Source of the DNA: Alphaproteobacteria bacterium
Lineage (GTDB): Bacteria > Pseudomonadota > Alphaproteobacteria > Rhodospirillales > Rhodospirillaceae
Reading direction: 5' to 3'
NCBI GenBank assembly: GCA_003250275.1
Contig: QKGW01000460.1
Span: 1-5,167 of the forward strand
DNA: 5,167 bases
The notes below the pieces were generated by a model. That model worked only from the letters and a program-made list of their open reading frames with translations, made no database searches and was not told where the DNA came from. The first letter of the stretch is position 1. Every line of letters begins with the position of its first letter. The position numbers and the translations under genes are program-made. Positions 1 through 5,167 of the stretch are shown one piece after another.

Positions 1-1087
1 GCAGCGCTACGAACAGGACCTCACCCGTCTGGAGCAGCAGATGCGCACCCTGCAACAGCAGCAGAGCGTGTTGCAACGCGCCATCGACCGCCGCGGCGAT
101 CAGATGGTGACGGTGATCGCGGCGTTGCAGCGCCTCGCCTGGCGACCCACCGAGGCGCTGATCGCGCAGCCGACGCCGCCCTCCGACACCGTGCGCTCGG
201 CGATTCTGCTGCGCGCCGCGGTGCCGACGATCGAATCTTCCGCGCGCGACCTCAAGGCCGACCTCGACAAGCTCTCGACTGTGCGCGCGCAGGTGAAGAG
301 CCAGAAGGACCGCATCGCCGCGGTCTCCACCAACCTCGGGCGCACCCACGACGAACTGAAGACGCTGGCGGCGGAAAAGACCGCGATGCAGCAGCAGACC
401 GAGCAGGCCTCCGACGAAGCGGCGCAGAAGCTGCAAACGCTCGCGCGCGAGGCCTCCGACCTCAAGGACCTGATCGCCAAGCTCGAAGCCGAGCGCGCGC
501 GCCAGCGCGAGGCGGCCCGCCGCGCCGCGGTCGAACGCGCGAAGCAGGAACGCGAGGCGGCGCAGCGCACGGCGCTCGCGGCCCGCACCAACGAGGACCG
601 CGCCGCCCGCGCCGCCGAGGAAAAGGCGATGCACGAACGCGCGGCGCGCACTGCGGCGCTCGCCCCGGCGCAGCCGCCCAAGGGCTTCGGCAAGGCGCAG
701 GGCCGTTTGCCGATGCCGGTGGTCGGCGACGTCGTGCAGGTGTACGGTGAGATGACCAAGGCAGGCATCCACGCCAAGGGCATCACCGTCGAGACCCGCC
801 GTCGCGCGCAGGTGATCACCCCCTACGACGGCGTGGTTTTGTTCGCCGGGCCGTTCCGCGGATACGGGCAGCTCTTGATCATCGAATACGGGGACGGATA
901 TCATATTCTTCTGGCGGGAATGGACCGCATCGACGCATCCGTCGGACAATCGCTGCTTGCCGGCGAGCCGGTGGGCGTCATGACCGACGCAAGCTCCCCG
1001 GAACTCTACGTCGAACTCCGCCACGACGGCCAACCCATCAACCCACTCCCCTGGCTCACCGCCGGCAAAGGCAAGGGACAAGGATGA
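1..1087 (+). CDS. envC: EnvC-like murein hydrolase activator, degenerate LytM/M23 domain (5' partial)
   Basis: The reading frame is open from base 2 to the window edge, so the true start lies upstream and the Met at base 41 is internal. Residues below are counted from that Met. Residues 1-30 and about 66-205 are heptad-like, rich in Ala, Arg, Glu and Gln, as in the long coiled coils of EnvC. Residues about 221-338 form a LytM (M23) domain ending in the family signature ELYVELR...INPLPWL. All zinc-ligand positions of active M23 peptidases are replaced: the HxGxD site reads A245-K-G-I-T249 (H244 is one position off), the central His is G293, and the HxH pair is E321/Y323. In E. coli EnvC such a domain cuts no peptidoglycan itself but activates periplasmic amidases under FtsEX control at the septum; Caulobacter LdpF is the alphaproteobacterial counterpart. 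A similar role is inferred here. The stop overlaps the ctpA start (ATGA). The export signal lies outside the window. Confidence 0.9.
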   Translation, partial: QRYEQDLTRLEQQMRTLQQQQSVLQRAIDRRGDQMVTVIAALQRLAWRPTEALIAQPTPPSDTVRSAILLRAAVPTIESSARDLKADLDKLSTVRAQVKSQKDRIAAVSTNLGRTHDELKTLAAEKTAMQQQTEQASDEAAQKLQTLAREASDLKDLIAKLEAERARQREAARRAAVERAKQEREAAQRTALAARTNEDRAARAAEEKAMHERAARTAALAPAQPPKGFGKAQGRLPMPVVGDVVQVYGEMTKAGIHAKGITVETRRRAQVITPYDGVVLFAGPFRGYGQLLIIEYGDGYHILLAGMDRIDASVGQSLLAGEPVGVMTDASSPELYVELRHDGQPINPLPWLTAGKGKGQG

Positions 1088-2403
1088 CGCGCAACTCCAT
1101 GATCGCCCTCGGGCTCGGCACCGCAATGCTGACCCTGGCGGCCCCCTCGGGCGCTTTCGCCCGCGACGACGGGTCGGCTTACGAATACCTCAACCTGTTC
1201 GGCGACGTGTTCGAACGGGTGCGGCGCGACTACGTCGACGAGGTTTCCGACAAGCAGCTGATCGAGGCGGCGATCAGCGGAATGCTGACCTCGCTCGACC
1301 CCCACTCGGCCTACCTCGATCCCGACAGCTACGCCGAGATGCAGGTCGACACCAAGGGCGAATTCGGCGGCCTCGGCATCGAGGTGACGATGGAAGCCGG
1401 GCTGGTGAAGGTGATCTCGCCGATCGACGACACCCCGGCGGCCCAGGCGGGTCTGCAGGCGGGCGACCTGATCACCCACCTCGACCACCAGCCGGTGCTC
1501 GGCCTCACCCTCTCGGACGCGGTCGACAAGATGCGCGGCCCGGTCGGCACCGAGATCGTTCTGACCGTGCGGCGCGGCACCAAGGACACCTTCGACGTCA
1601 CCTTGAAGCGCGCCACCGTCAAGATCCGCTCGGTGCGGGCGCGCGTCGAGGGCGACATCGGCTACCTCCGCATCACCTCGTTCAGCGAACAGACCGACGC
1701 CACCCTGCGCCGCGAGGTGAAGTCGATCCGCGAACAGAAGGGCAAGTCGCTCAAGGGCTTCGTCCTCGATCTGCGCAACAACCCCGGCGGCCTGCTCGAT
1801 CAGGCGGTCGCGGTGGCGGACGACTTCCTCGACCAGGGCGAAATCCTCTCGACCCGCGCGCGCGACGCCCGCGAGACCGAGCGCTACAACGCGACCAAGG
1901 GCGACATCACCGACGGCCTGCCGATGGTGGTGCTGATCAACGGCGGCTCCGCCTCGGCGTCGGAAATCGTCGCGGGCGCGCTGCAGGACCAGAAGCGCGC
2001 GATCCTCCTCGGCACCAAGAGCTTCGGCAAGGGCTCGGTGCAGACGATCATCCCGCTGCGCGGCCACGGCGCGATGAAGCTCACCACCTCGCGCTACTAC
2101 ACGCCTTCGGGCCGCTCGATCCAGGCGGTCGGCATCGAACCCGACATCCTCGTCCCCGCGGCGAAGATCGAGGTGCTCGAATCCAAGGACCAGATGAAGG
2201 AAGCGGACTACCGCAACGCCCTCGACAACGGCCTCGGCGAGGAGCCGAAGACCCGCATCGTGGTGCCGAAGCCCTCGGAACCGGGCACCGCGCCCGACCG
2301 CAACGCCGCGATCGCCAAGGCGGCGGCCGAGGACTACCAGTTGCAGCGTGCGCTCGATCTGCTGAAGGGGTTGTCGCTCTACACCGTCCGAGCGACGCCC
2401 TGA
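1084..2403 (+). CDS. ctpA: Carboxyl-terminal processing peptidase CtpA (S41A family)
   Basis: This is a 439-residue exported serine protease. Residues 1-26 form a signal peptide (hydrophobic core about 7-20, likely cleavage after AFA at 26). The N-terminal helical segment carries the family motif LTSLDPHSAYLDP (68-80). A PDZ domain spans about 95-167 and includes the GGLGIEV carboxylate-binding loop. The protease core follows, with LDLRNNPGGLL (228-238), the nucleophile in GGSASASEI (S291), and the general base in KSFGKGSVQ (K316, with Q320 four residues on). The 25-residue Ser-Lys spacing matches Scenedesmus D1 processing protease (S372/K397), so the dyad looks intact. CTPs trim or degrade periplasmic proteins from their C-termini; Pseudomonas CtpA degrades peptidoglycan hydrolases, which fits the neighbouring envC. 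The ATG overlaps the envC stop by 4 bases, and AAGGGA at 1073-1078 is a usable ribosome site. The polar tail beyond about 365 is variable in this family. No anomaly seen. Confidence 0.95.
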   Translation: MTRNSMIALGLGTAMLTLAAPSGAFARDDGSAYEYLNLFGDVFERVRRDYVDEVSDKQLIEAAISGMLTSLDPHSAYLDPDSYAEMQVDTKGEFGGLGIEVTMEAGLVKVISPIDDTPAAQAGLQAGDLITHLDHQPVLGLTLSDAVDKMRGPVGTEIVLTVRRGTKDTFDVTLKRATVKIRSVRARVEGDIGYLRITSFSEQTDATLRREVKSIREQKGKSLKGFVLDLRNNPGGLLDQAVAVADDFLDQGEILSTRARDARETERYNATKGDITDGLPMVVLINGGSASASEIVAGALQDQKRAILLGTKSFGKGSVQTIIPLRGHGAMKLTTSRYYTPSGRSIQAVGIEPDILVPAAKIEVLESKDQMKEADYRNALDNGLGEEPKTRIVVPKPSEPGTAPDRNAAIAKAAAEDYQLQRALDLLKGLSLYTVRATP

Positions 2404-2417
2404 CGCAACCGACCGAT

Positions 2418-2434
2418 GGGGGGAGAAATCGGTG
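2418..2434 (+). promoter_or_regulatory. Shine-Dalgarno and GTG start of the deacetylase-family gene
   Basis: A G-rich run ending in GGAG (2418-2425) sits six bases before a GTG at 2432. This is the best ribosome site in the 28-base gap after ctpA and is the reason for choosing GTG over the first in-frame ATG (codon 10, base 2459), which has no comparable site. No promoter-like hexamers are visible in the gap, so the gene is probably read from the same transcript as ctpA. Confidence 0.7.
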
Positions 2435-3748
2435 AGCGATGACATCCTGACGCCCGCGATGCCGGATTTCGGCGCCGAGCCGCCGCGTCGCGGGTTGTGG
2501 GCACGGCTGCGCGGCAAGGGCGCGGCCGGGTCCGACGCCTTCGGCGCGGCCGCCGTCGAAGATCCCTTCGCCTTCGCCGACGACGACGCCCGCTTCCGCC
2601 GCCGCCGCCGCATCTTCGGCGCGGTGCTGGTGTTGATCGCGATCGGCGTCGGCGCGGGTGCGTGGGCATACCTGCACTTCGCCCCCGAGCCCGAGGAAGC
2701 CGCGCCCGCCTCCACCGGCAACCGCGTGGTGATGCCGATGCCGCCCGAGCCGGGGCCGGAGAACCTCGCCCGCGCGTTGATCGCGCCGCCCGGCGCCGCC
2801 GAAGCCCCCGAAGCGGTGCGCCCCGCGCCACCGCAGACGCCCGCCGTCAAACCGGCGCCGGTGCCGAGCGTCGCGCTCCCCGTCGAGCCCTCGCCGCGCC
2901 TCGACCGCGACAGCGCCTCGAAGCCGCCGCGCTACGCCGACCTGCCGCGCACCGCACCGCCGGTGATGCCGCCGCTCGCGAGCGCGCCGATCGCCGAACT
3001 GCAGCGTCGCACTCCGGGCGGTCTCACCGTGCCGAGCGTCGGCGCCGACGGCCGCCGTCCGTGGCAGGCCTACGCCCGCCCGTTCACCGCCGACGCCAAG
3101 ACGCCGCGCATCGCGGTGATCGTCACCGGCCTCGGCCTCTCGCAGGAGGCCACCGGCGCGGCGATCGAGGGCCTGCCGCCCGACGTCACCCTCGCCTTCG
3201 ACGCCACCGCGCCGCAGCTTCCCGAGCGCCTCGCCGCCGCGCGCCGGGCCGGGCACGAGGCGATGCTCGAAATCGGCCTGCAACGCGAAACCTTCCCCGC
3301 CGCCGATCCCGGTCCCGAGGGCCTGCTCGCGGTGCTCTCGCCCGAGGAGAACGCGGCACGCCTCGAACGCGCGCTCGCCCGCGGCTCCGTCTACGTCGGC
3401 GTGCTCGCCCGCGGCGGCGACGCCTACGCCGCCTCGCCGCCCCACGCCGGCGCGCTGATGACCGCGCTCAAGCGCGCGGGCCTCGCGTTCGTTTCGGCGG
3501 TGCCGTTCTCCGGCGTCGAGGCCTATCCCGCGCGCGCGGGCGTCGACGTCGCGATTCCGGCAGCGACCTTCCGCGAGCGCATCTCCGCGCAGCTGCGCCA
3601 GGCCGAGACGACCGCCAAGACGCGCGGCAGCGCGGTGGTGGTGGTCGACGTTTCCCCGCTCGCGCTCGCGCAGATCACGCCGTGGCTCGGCGGCCTCCCG
3701 GCCAAGGGAGTCGCCGTCGCCCCGGTTTCCGCAGTGGTGAAGGAATGA
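2432..3748 (+). CDS. Membrane-anchored divergent polysaccharide deacetylase family protein (YibQ-like), probable pseudoenzyme
   Basis: The product has 438 residues. It has a cytoplasmic N-terminal stretch (1-60) ending in five consecutive arginines (56-60), one transmembrane helix (about 61-82), and a Pro/Ala-rich linker (about 83-220). A C-terminal domain (about 225-436) follows, recognisable as the divergent polysaccharide deacetylase family (PF04748, E. coli YibQ). Recognisable family landmarks are RIAVIVTGLGLS (226-237), LPPDVTLAFD (248-257), AGHEAMLE (273-280), DPGPEGLLAVLSPEENAARL (292-311) and the TPWLGGLPAKGV end (416-427). The usual catalytic and metal positions are not conserved: the IDDLG aspartates read T232/G233, the MLHLPMEP segment reads MLEIGLQRE, the NHMGS segment is lost, and the GHPH segment reads VDVSPL. 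Enzyme activity is therefore doubtful; a structural or peptidoglycan-binding role is inferred. Neighbouring envC mirrors E. coli, where envC and yibQ are adjacent. The stop overlaps the rppH start by 4 bases. Family assignment is fairly sure, function is not. Confidence 0.83.
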   Translation: MSDDILTPAMPDFGAEPPRRGLWARLRGKGAAGSDAFGAAAVEDPFAFADDDARFRRRRRIFGAVLVLIAIGVGAGAWAYLHFAPEPEEAAPASTGNRVVMPMPPEPGPENLARALIAPPGAAEAPEAVRPAPPQTPAVKPAPVPSVALPVEPSPRLDRDSASKPPRYADLPRTAPPVMPPLASAPIAELQRRTPGGLTVPSVGADGRRPWQAYARPFTADAKTPRIAVIVTGLGLSQEATGAAIEGLPPDVTLAFDATAPQLPERLAAARRAGHEAMLEIGLQRETFPAADPGPEGLLAVLSPEENAARLERALARGSVYVGVLARGGDAYAASPPHAGALMTALKRAGLAFVSAVPFSGVEAYPARAGVDVAIPAATFRERISAQLRQAETTAKTRGSAVVVVDVSPLALAQITPWLGGLPAKGVAVAPVSAVVKE

Positions 3749-4251
3749 CCCCGTACGCAGAACGCCCCTACCGCGAAGGCGTCGGCATCGTCCTCGTCAA
3801 TCCCGAGGGCCTGGTGTTCGTCGCCCAGCGCATCGACACCCGCGAGCCCGCGTGGCAGATGCCCCAGGGCGGCATCGACCCGGGCGAGGACCCGCGCGTC
3901 ACCGCGCTGCGCGAACTCGAGGAGGAGATCGGCACCGCCGCGGCGGAGATCGTCTCCGAGAGCGCCGGCTGGCTCAGCTACGACCTCCCCGCCGAAATCG
4001 CCGACGCGATCTGGAAGGGACGTTACCGCGGCCAGCGGCAGAAATGGTTCCTCGCGCGCTTCACCGGCGCCGATTCCGATATCGACATCGCCACCGACCA
4101 CCCCGAGTTCTCGGCGTGGAAATGGGCCGATTTCGAAACCCTTCCGGCACTGATCGTGCCGTTCAAGCGGCCGCTCTACGAAGCCGTGGTTCGCGAGTTC
4201 GCACAGGAAGTCCTACATCTGCGCAACCCTGCCGTGAATCCCACCCGATAG
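3745..4251 (+). CDS. rppH: RNA pyrophosphohydrolase RppH (Nudix hydrolase)
   Basis: This 168-residue cytoplasmic Nudix hydrolase has the normal length for alphaproteobacterial RppH/IalA. RppH removes pyrophosphate from the 5' end of primary transcripts, which opens them to RNase E decay; members also hydrolyse dinucleoside polyphosphates. The N-terminus carries YREGVGIVLVN (9-19) and WQMPQGGIDPGED (37-49). The Nudix box G-x5-E-x7-REL-x-EE-x-G runs from G42 to T64 with E48, R56, E57, E60 and E61 all present; only the last position is Thr rather than a bulky aliphatic residue, which is common in this branch. The family block GWLSYDLP (75-82), the segment WKGRYRGQRQKWF (90-102) and PEFSAWKW (120-127) are typical of RppH rather than of other Nudix enzymes. 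The ATG overlaps the preceding stop (ATGA), with GAAGGA at 3739-3744 as a close ribosome site, so translation is probably coupled. The frame is open far upstream, but family length and the start context support 3745. Confidence 0.95.
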   Translation: MTPYAERPYREGVGIVLVNPEGLVFVAQRIDTREPAWQMPQGGIDPGEDPRVTALRELEEEIGTAAAEIVSESAGWLSYDLPAEIADAIWKGRYRGQRQKWFLARFTGADSDIDIATDHPEFSAWKWADFETLPALIVPFKRPLYEAVVREFAQEVLHLRNPAVNPTR

Positions 4252-4276
4252 CTTCGCCCCACAAAGCATTAGACAA

Positions 4277-4310
4277 TTGACACATAGAGTACCGCGCCGC
4301 ACGTTAAATA
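4277..4310 (+). promoter_or_regulatory. Candidate promoter for the diguanylate cyclase gene
   Basis: The 85-base spacer after rppH is clearly richer in A+T than its surroundings and holds a perfect TTGACA (4277-4282). At a 17-18 base spacing the -10 would be CACGTT or ACGTTA, which is poor. The better-looking TTAAAT (4304-4309) is 21 bases away, too far for a normal sigma-70 promoter. The element is therefore plausible by position and by its -35 only. No terminator is visible after rppH, so read-through from the operon is also possible. Confidence 0.35.
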
Positions 4311-4321
4311 GACGTGCCGCG
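4295..4321. repeat. Inverted repeat (operator-like dyad) upstream of the cyclase gene
   Basis: Arms GCACGT (4299-4304) and ACGTGC (4312-4317) are perfect inverted complements around a 7-base AT-rich centre (TAAATAG). After one C:C mismatch the arms extend by three more pairs (CGC 4295-4297 with GCG 4319-4321). The dyad lies just downstream of the TTGACA and 15 bases before the start codon. It lacks a following T-run, so it does not look like an intrinsic terminator. It could be a repressor site or a 5' leader hairpin that affects translation; the regulator is unknown. Confidence 0.45.
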
Positions 4322-4336
4322 TAGCATGGGCGATTT

Positions 4337-5059
4337 ATGGGTTTTCCCCGAATGAAGCACTCGACACGGATCGCACTCGGATACTTGGCGATCTCCGTCG
4401 TATGGATCGGCGCTTCCGACTGGCTCGCCGCCAAGGTCTTGCCCGAGGCGTGGCTGCACGTCAGCCTCTACAAAGGCTGGGTGTTCGTCGCCGCGACCGC
4501 GCTGCTGCTCAAGATCTGGCTCTCCGCCGAGGAAGCACGGCGCGACGTGGTCGAGGCGCGGTTGCAGGCGACCGCGATCACCGATTCCCTCACCGGGCTG
4601 CACAATCGCGCTGCGTTCATCGACCACCTCACCCACGCGGTCGAGCGCGCGCACCGCACCGACGAGCGCTTCGGCCTCCTCTACCTCGACATCGACGGAT
4701 TCAAGGGCGTCAACGACACCCACGGTCACGCCGCCGGCGACGCGGTGCTGCGCGAGGTCGCGCGACGCCTCAGAGAGGTCTTGCGCGCCTCCGAGATCGC
4801 CGCGCGCATCGGCGGCGACGAGTTCGTGGTGCTGGTGGATAGCGGCGGCGACCTCGCGCCGCTCACCGAGCGCCTGCTCACCGTTCTGCGCACGCCCTAC
4901 GCCGTCGGCGGCACCGTCCTGCCGATCACCGTCAGCATCGGCGGCGCCGAGTTCCCCACCCACGGCAAGGATGCGGACGGAATGCTCCACGCTGCCGACG
5001 AGGCGATGTACGCAGCCAAACGCGGCGGCCGCGACCAGGCCTCCGTCGCGAGCCTGTAA
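4337..5059 (+). CDS. Small membrane-bound GGDEF diguanylate cyclase
   Basis: The product has 240 residues. Two predicted membrane helices (about 11-28 and 46-62) flank a loop of roughly 15-17 residues with the hallmarks WIGASDWL (23-30) and YKGWVFVAATALLL (45-58). This short N-terminal module is one I recognise from other bacterial GGDEF/EAL and histidine-kinase proteins. A helical linker (63-80) leads into the GGDEF domain, which starts at DSLTGLHNR (83-91). The domain has metal-binding D118 in LDID, FKGVND (122-127), GHAAGD (130-135) and an intact GGDEF (159-163), followed by SIGGAEFP (200-207) and the DEAMYAAKRGGRDQ end (221-234). It should make cyclic di-GMP from two GTP at the cytoplasmic face. 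The product-inhibition site four to nine residues before GGDEF reads RASE (150-153) rather than RxxD. The start is the first ATG after an in-frame TAG at 4322; Met at 4352 (codon 6) is an alternative, and both have weak ribosome sites. No EAL domain is attached. Confidence 0.9.
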   Translation: MGFPRMKHSTRIALGYLAISVVWIGASDWLAAKVLPEAWLHVSLYKGWVFVAATALLLKIWLSAEEARRDVVEARLQATAITDSLTGLHNRAAFIDHLTHAVERAHRTDERFGLLYLDIDGFKGVNDTHGHAAGDAVLREVARRLREVLRASEIAARIGGDEFVVLVDSGGDLAPLTERLLTVLRTPYAVGGTVLPITVSIGGAEFPTHGKDADGMLHAADEAMYAAKRGGRDQASVASL

Positions 5060-5076
5060 TCCCCACCCGTAAAGCA

Positions 5077-5103
5077 AAACGCCCGCCGGATCGGCGGGCG
5101 TTT
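5077..5103. terminator. Bidirectional intrinsic terminator between convergent genes
   Basis: AAACGCCCGCCG and its exact complement CGGCGGGCGTTT form a 12-bp stem around a GAT loop. It starts 18 bases after the cyclase stop and ends 20 bases from the stop of the minus-strand gene. On the plus strand only TTT follows the GC core before CGGGTTT. On the minus strand the tail reads TTTTGCTTT, a better U-tract. It can thus end both transcripts and is probably stronger for the minus-strand gene. Confidence 0.85.
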
Positions 5104-5123
5104 CGGGTTTGCGTTGCCGCAAC

Positions 5124-5167
5124 TCAGTGGTAGGCGAATTCGCCCTTGGCGGCGGCCAGCATCGCGG
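5124..5167 (-). CDS. C-terminal end of an unidentified protein (partial)
   Basis: On the minus strand a frame open to the window edge ends at a TGA (complement of 5124-5126). It encodes the tail AMLAAAKGEFAYH. Support comes from its codon choice (GCC, AAG, TTC, TAC), its convergent position, and the terminator 20 bases past its stop. Thirteen residues are too few to name a family, and I do not recognise the ending. The rest of the gene lies beyond the window. Confidence 0.55.
   Translation of the reverse strand, partial: AMLAAAKGEFAYH

Noticed and set aside
2416..2442. A tiny ATG frame of eight codons overlapping the GTG start of the deacetylase gene, possibly a leader peptide.
   Set aside because: Its ATG has no ribosome site of its own and overlaps the G-rich site used for the GTG; chance is the simpler explanation.
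2597..2611. Five CGC triplets in a row, considered as a slippage-prone repeat.
   Set aside because: They encode the five arginines before the membrane helix and fit the positive-inside rule. Gain or loss of a triplet would stay in frame, so phase variation is not expected.
1006..2850. A 614-codon open frame on the minus strand across ctpA and the start of the deacetylase gene.
   Set aside because: Stop codons are rare by chance in GC-rich antisense frames. The translation is low-complexity and Arg/Gly/Ala-rich with no recognisable domain, and the plus-strand genes there are clear family members.
2081..3445. A 454-codon open frame on the minus strand inside the deacetylase gene.
   Set aside because: It is an antisense shadow. 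The translation is dominated by Gly, Arg and Ala, and the plus-strand frame has family motifs, a ribosome site and a membrane helix.
2497..3744. The rppH frame stays open for 416 codons upstream, which could suggest an N-terminal extension or frameshift fusion with the deacetylase.
   Set aside because: The upstream translation is an Arg-rich out-of-frame reading of the deacetylase gene. RppH starts at its usual N-terminus at 3745 with a ribosome site and an ATGA junction, and neither gene shows a truncated domain.
4304..5122. A 272-codon minus-strand open frame opposite the diguanylate cyclase gene.
   Set aside because: It is antisense to a complete GGDEF domain, spans the terminator, and its translation shows no recognisable domain.
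5113..5123. Short palindrome GTTGCCGCAAC next to the minus-strand stop.
   Set aside because: Five-base arms with a one-base centre cannot form a useful hairpin, and the adjacent 12-bp stem explains termination.

Overview
The window is GC-rich (about two thirds G+C by eye) and densely coded. It reads as the chromosome of an alphaproteobacterium, probably of the Rhodospirillales or a relative. The evidence is the gene order envC-ctpA-divergent polysaccharide deacetylase-rppH, a common alphaproteobacterial arrangement, together with the protein sequences: an RppH of the Bartonella IalA type and a deacetylase with the alphaproteobacterial 'GLG' version of its first motif. The genus assignment is inference only.

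Bases 1-4251 look like one plus-strand operon. It starts inside an EnvC-like murein hydrolase activator (coiled coils plus a zinc-less LytM domain). A 4-base ATGA overlap leads into ctpA, an S41 carboxyl-terminal processing protease with signal peptide, PDZ domain and an intact Ser/Lys dyad. After a 28-base gap with a strong purine-rich ribosome site, a GTG start opens a membrane-anchored protein of the divergent polysaccharide deacetylase (YibQ/PF04748) family that appears to have lost its catalytic residues. A second ATGA overlap leads into rppH, a Nudix RNA pyrophosphohydrolase. The first three products act in or face the periplasm and fit cell-wall remodelling at division. RppH acts on mRNA 5' ends in the cytoplasm and is probably a passenger in the operon.

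Bases 4252-4336 are a short, AT-richer spacer with a perfect TTGACA hexamer (weak -10) and an inverted repeat just downstream. They precede a separate gene, 4337-5059, for a small two-TM diguanylate cyclase with an intact GGDEF motif, a short conserved N-terminal membrane module and a degenerate inhibitory site (RxxE for RxxD).

A perfect 12-bp stem terminator (5077-5103) lies between this gene and the tail of a convergent minus-strand gene (last 13 codons visible), and probably serves both.

I see no CRISPR array, mobile element, tRNA or rRNA, and no new multi-gene system. The points most worth checking are the apparent deacetylase pseudoenzyme in a cell-wall operon, the cyclase's membrane module and altered I-site, and the dyad in front of the cyclase.
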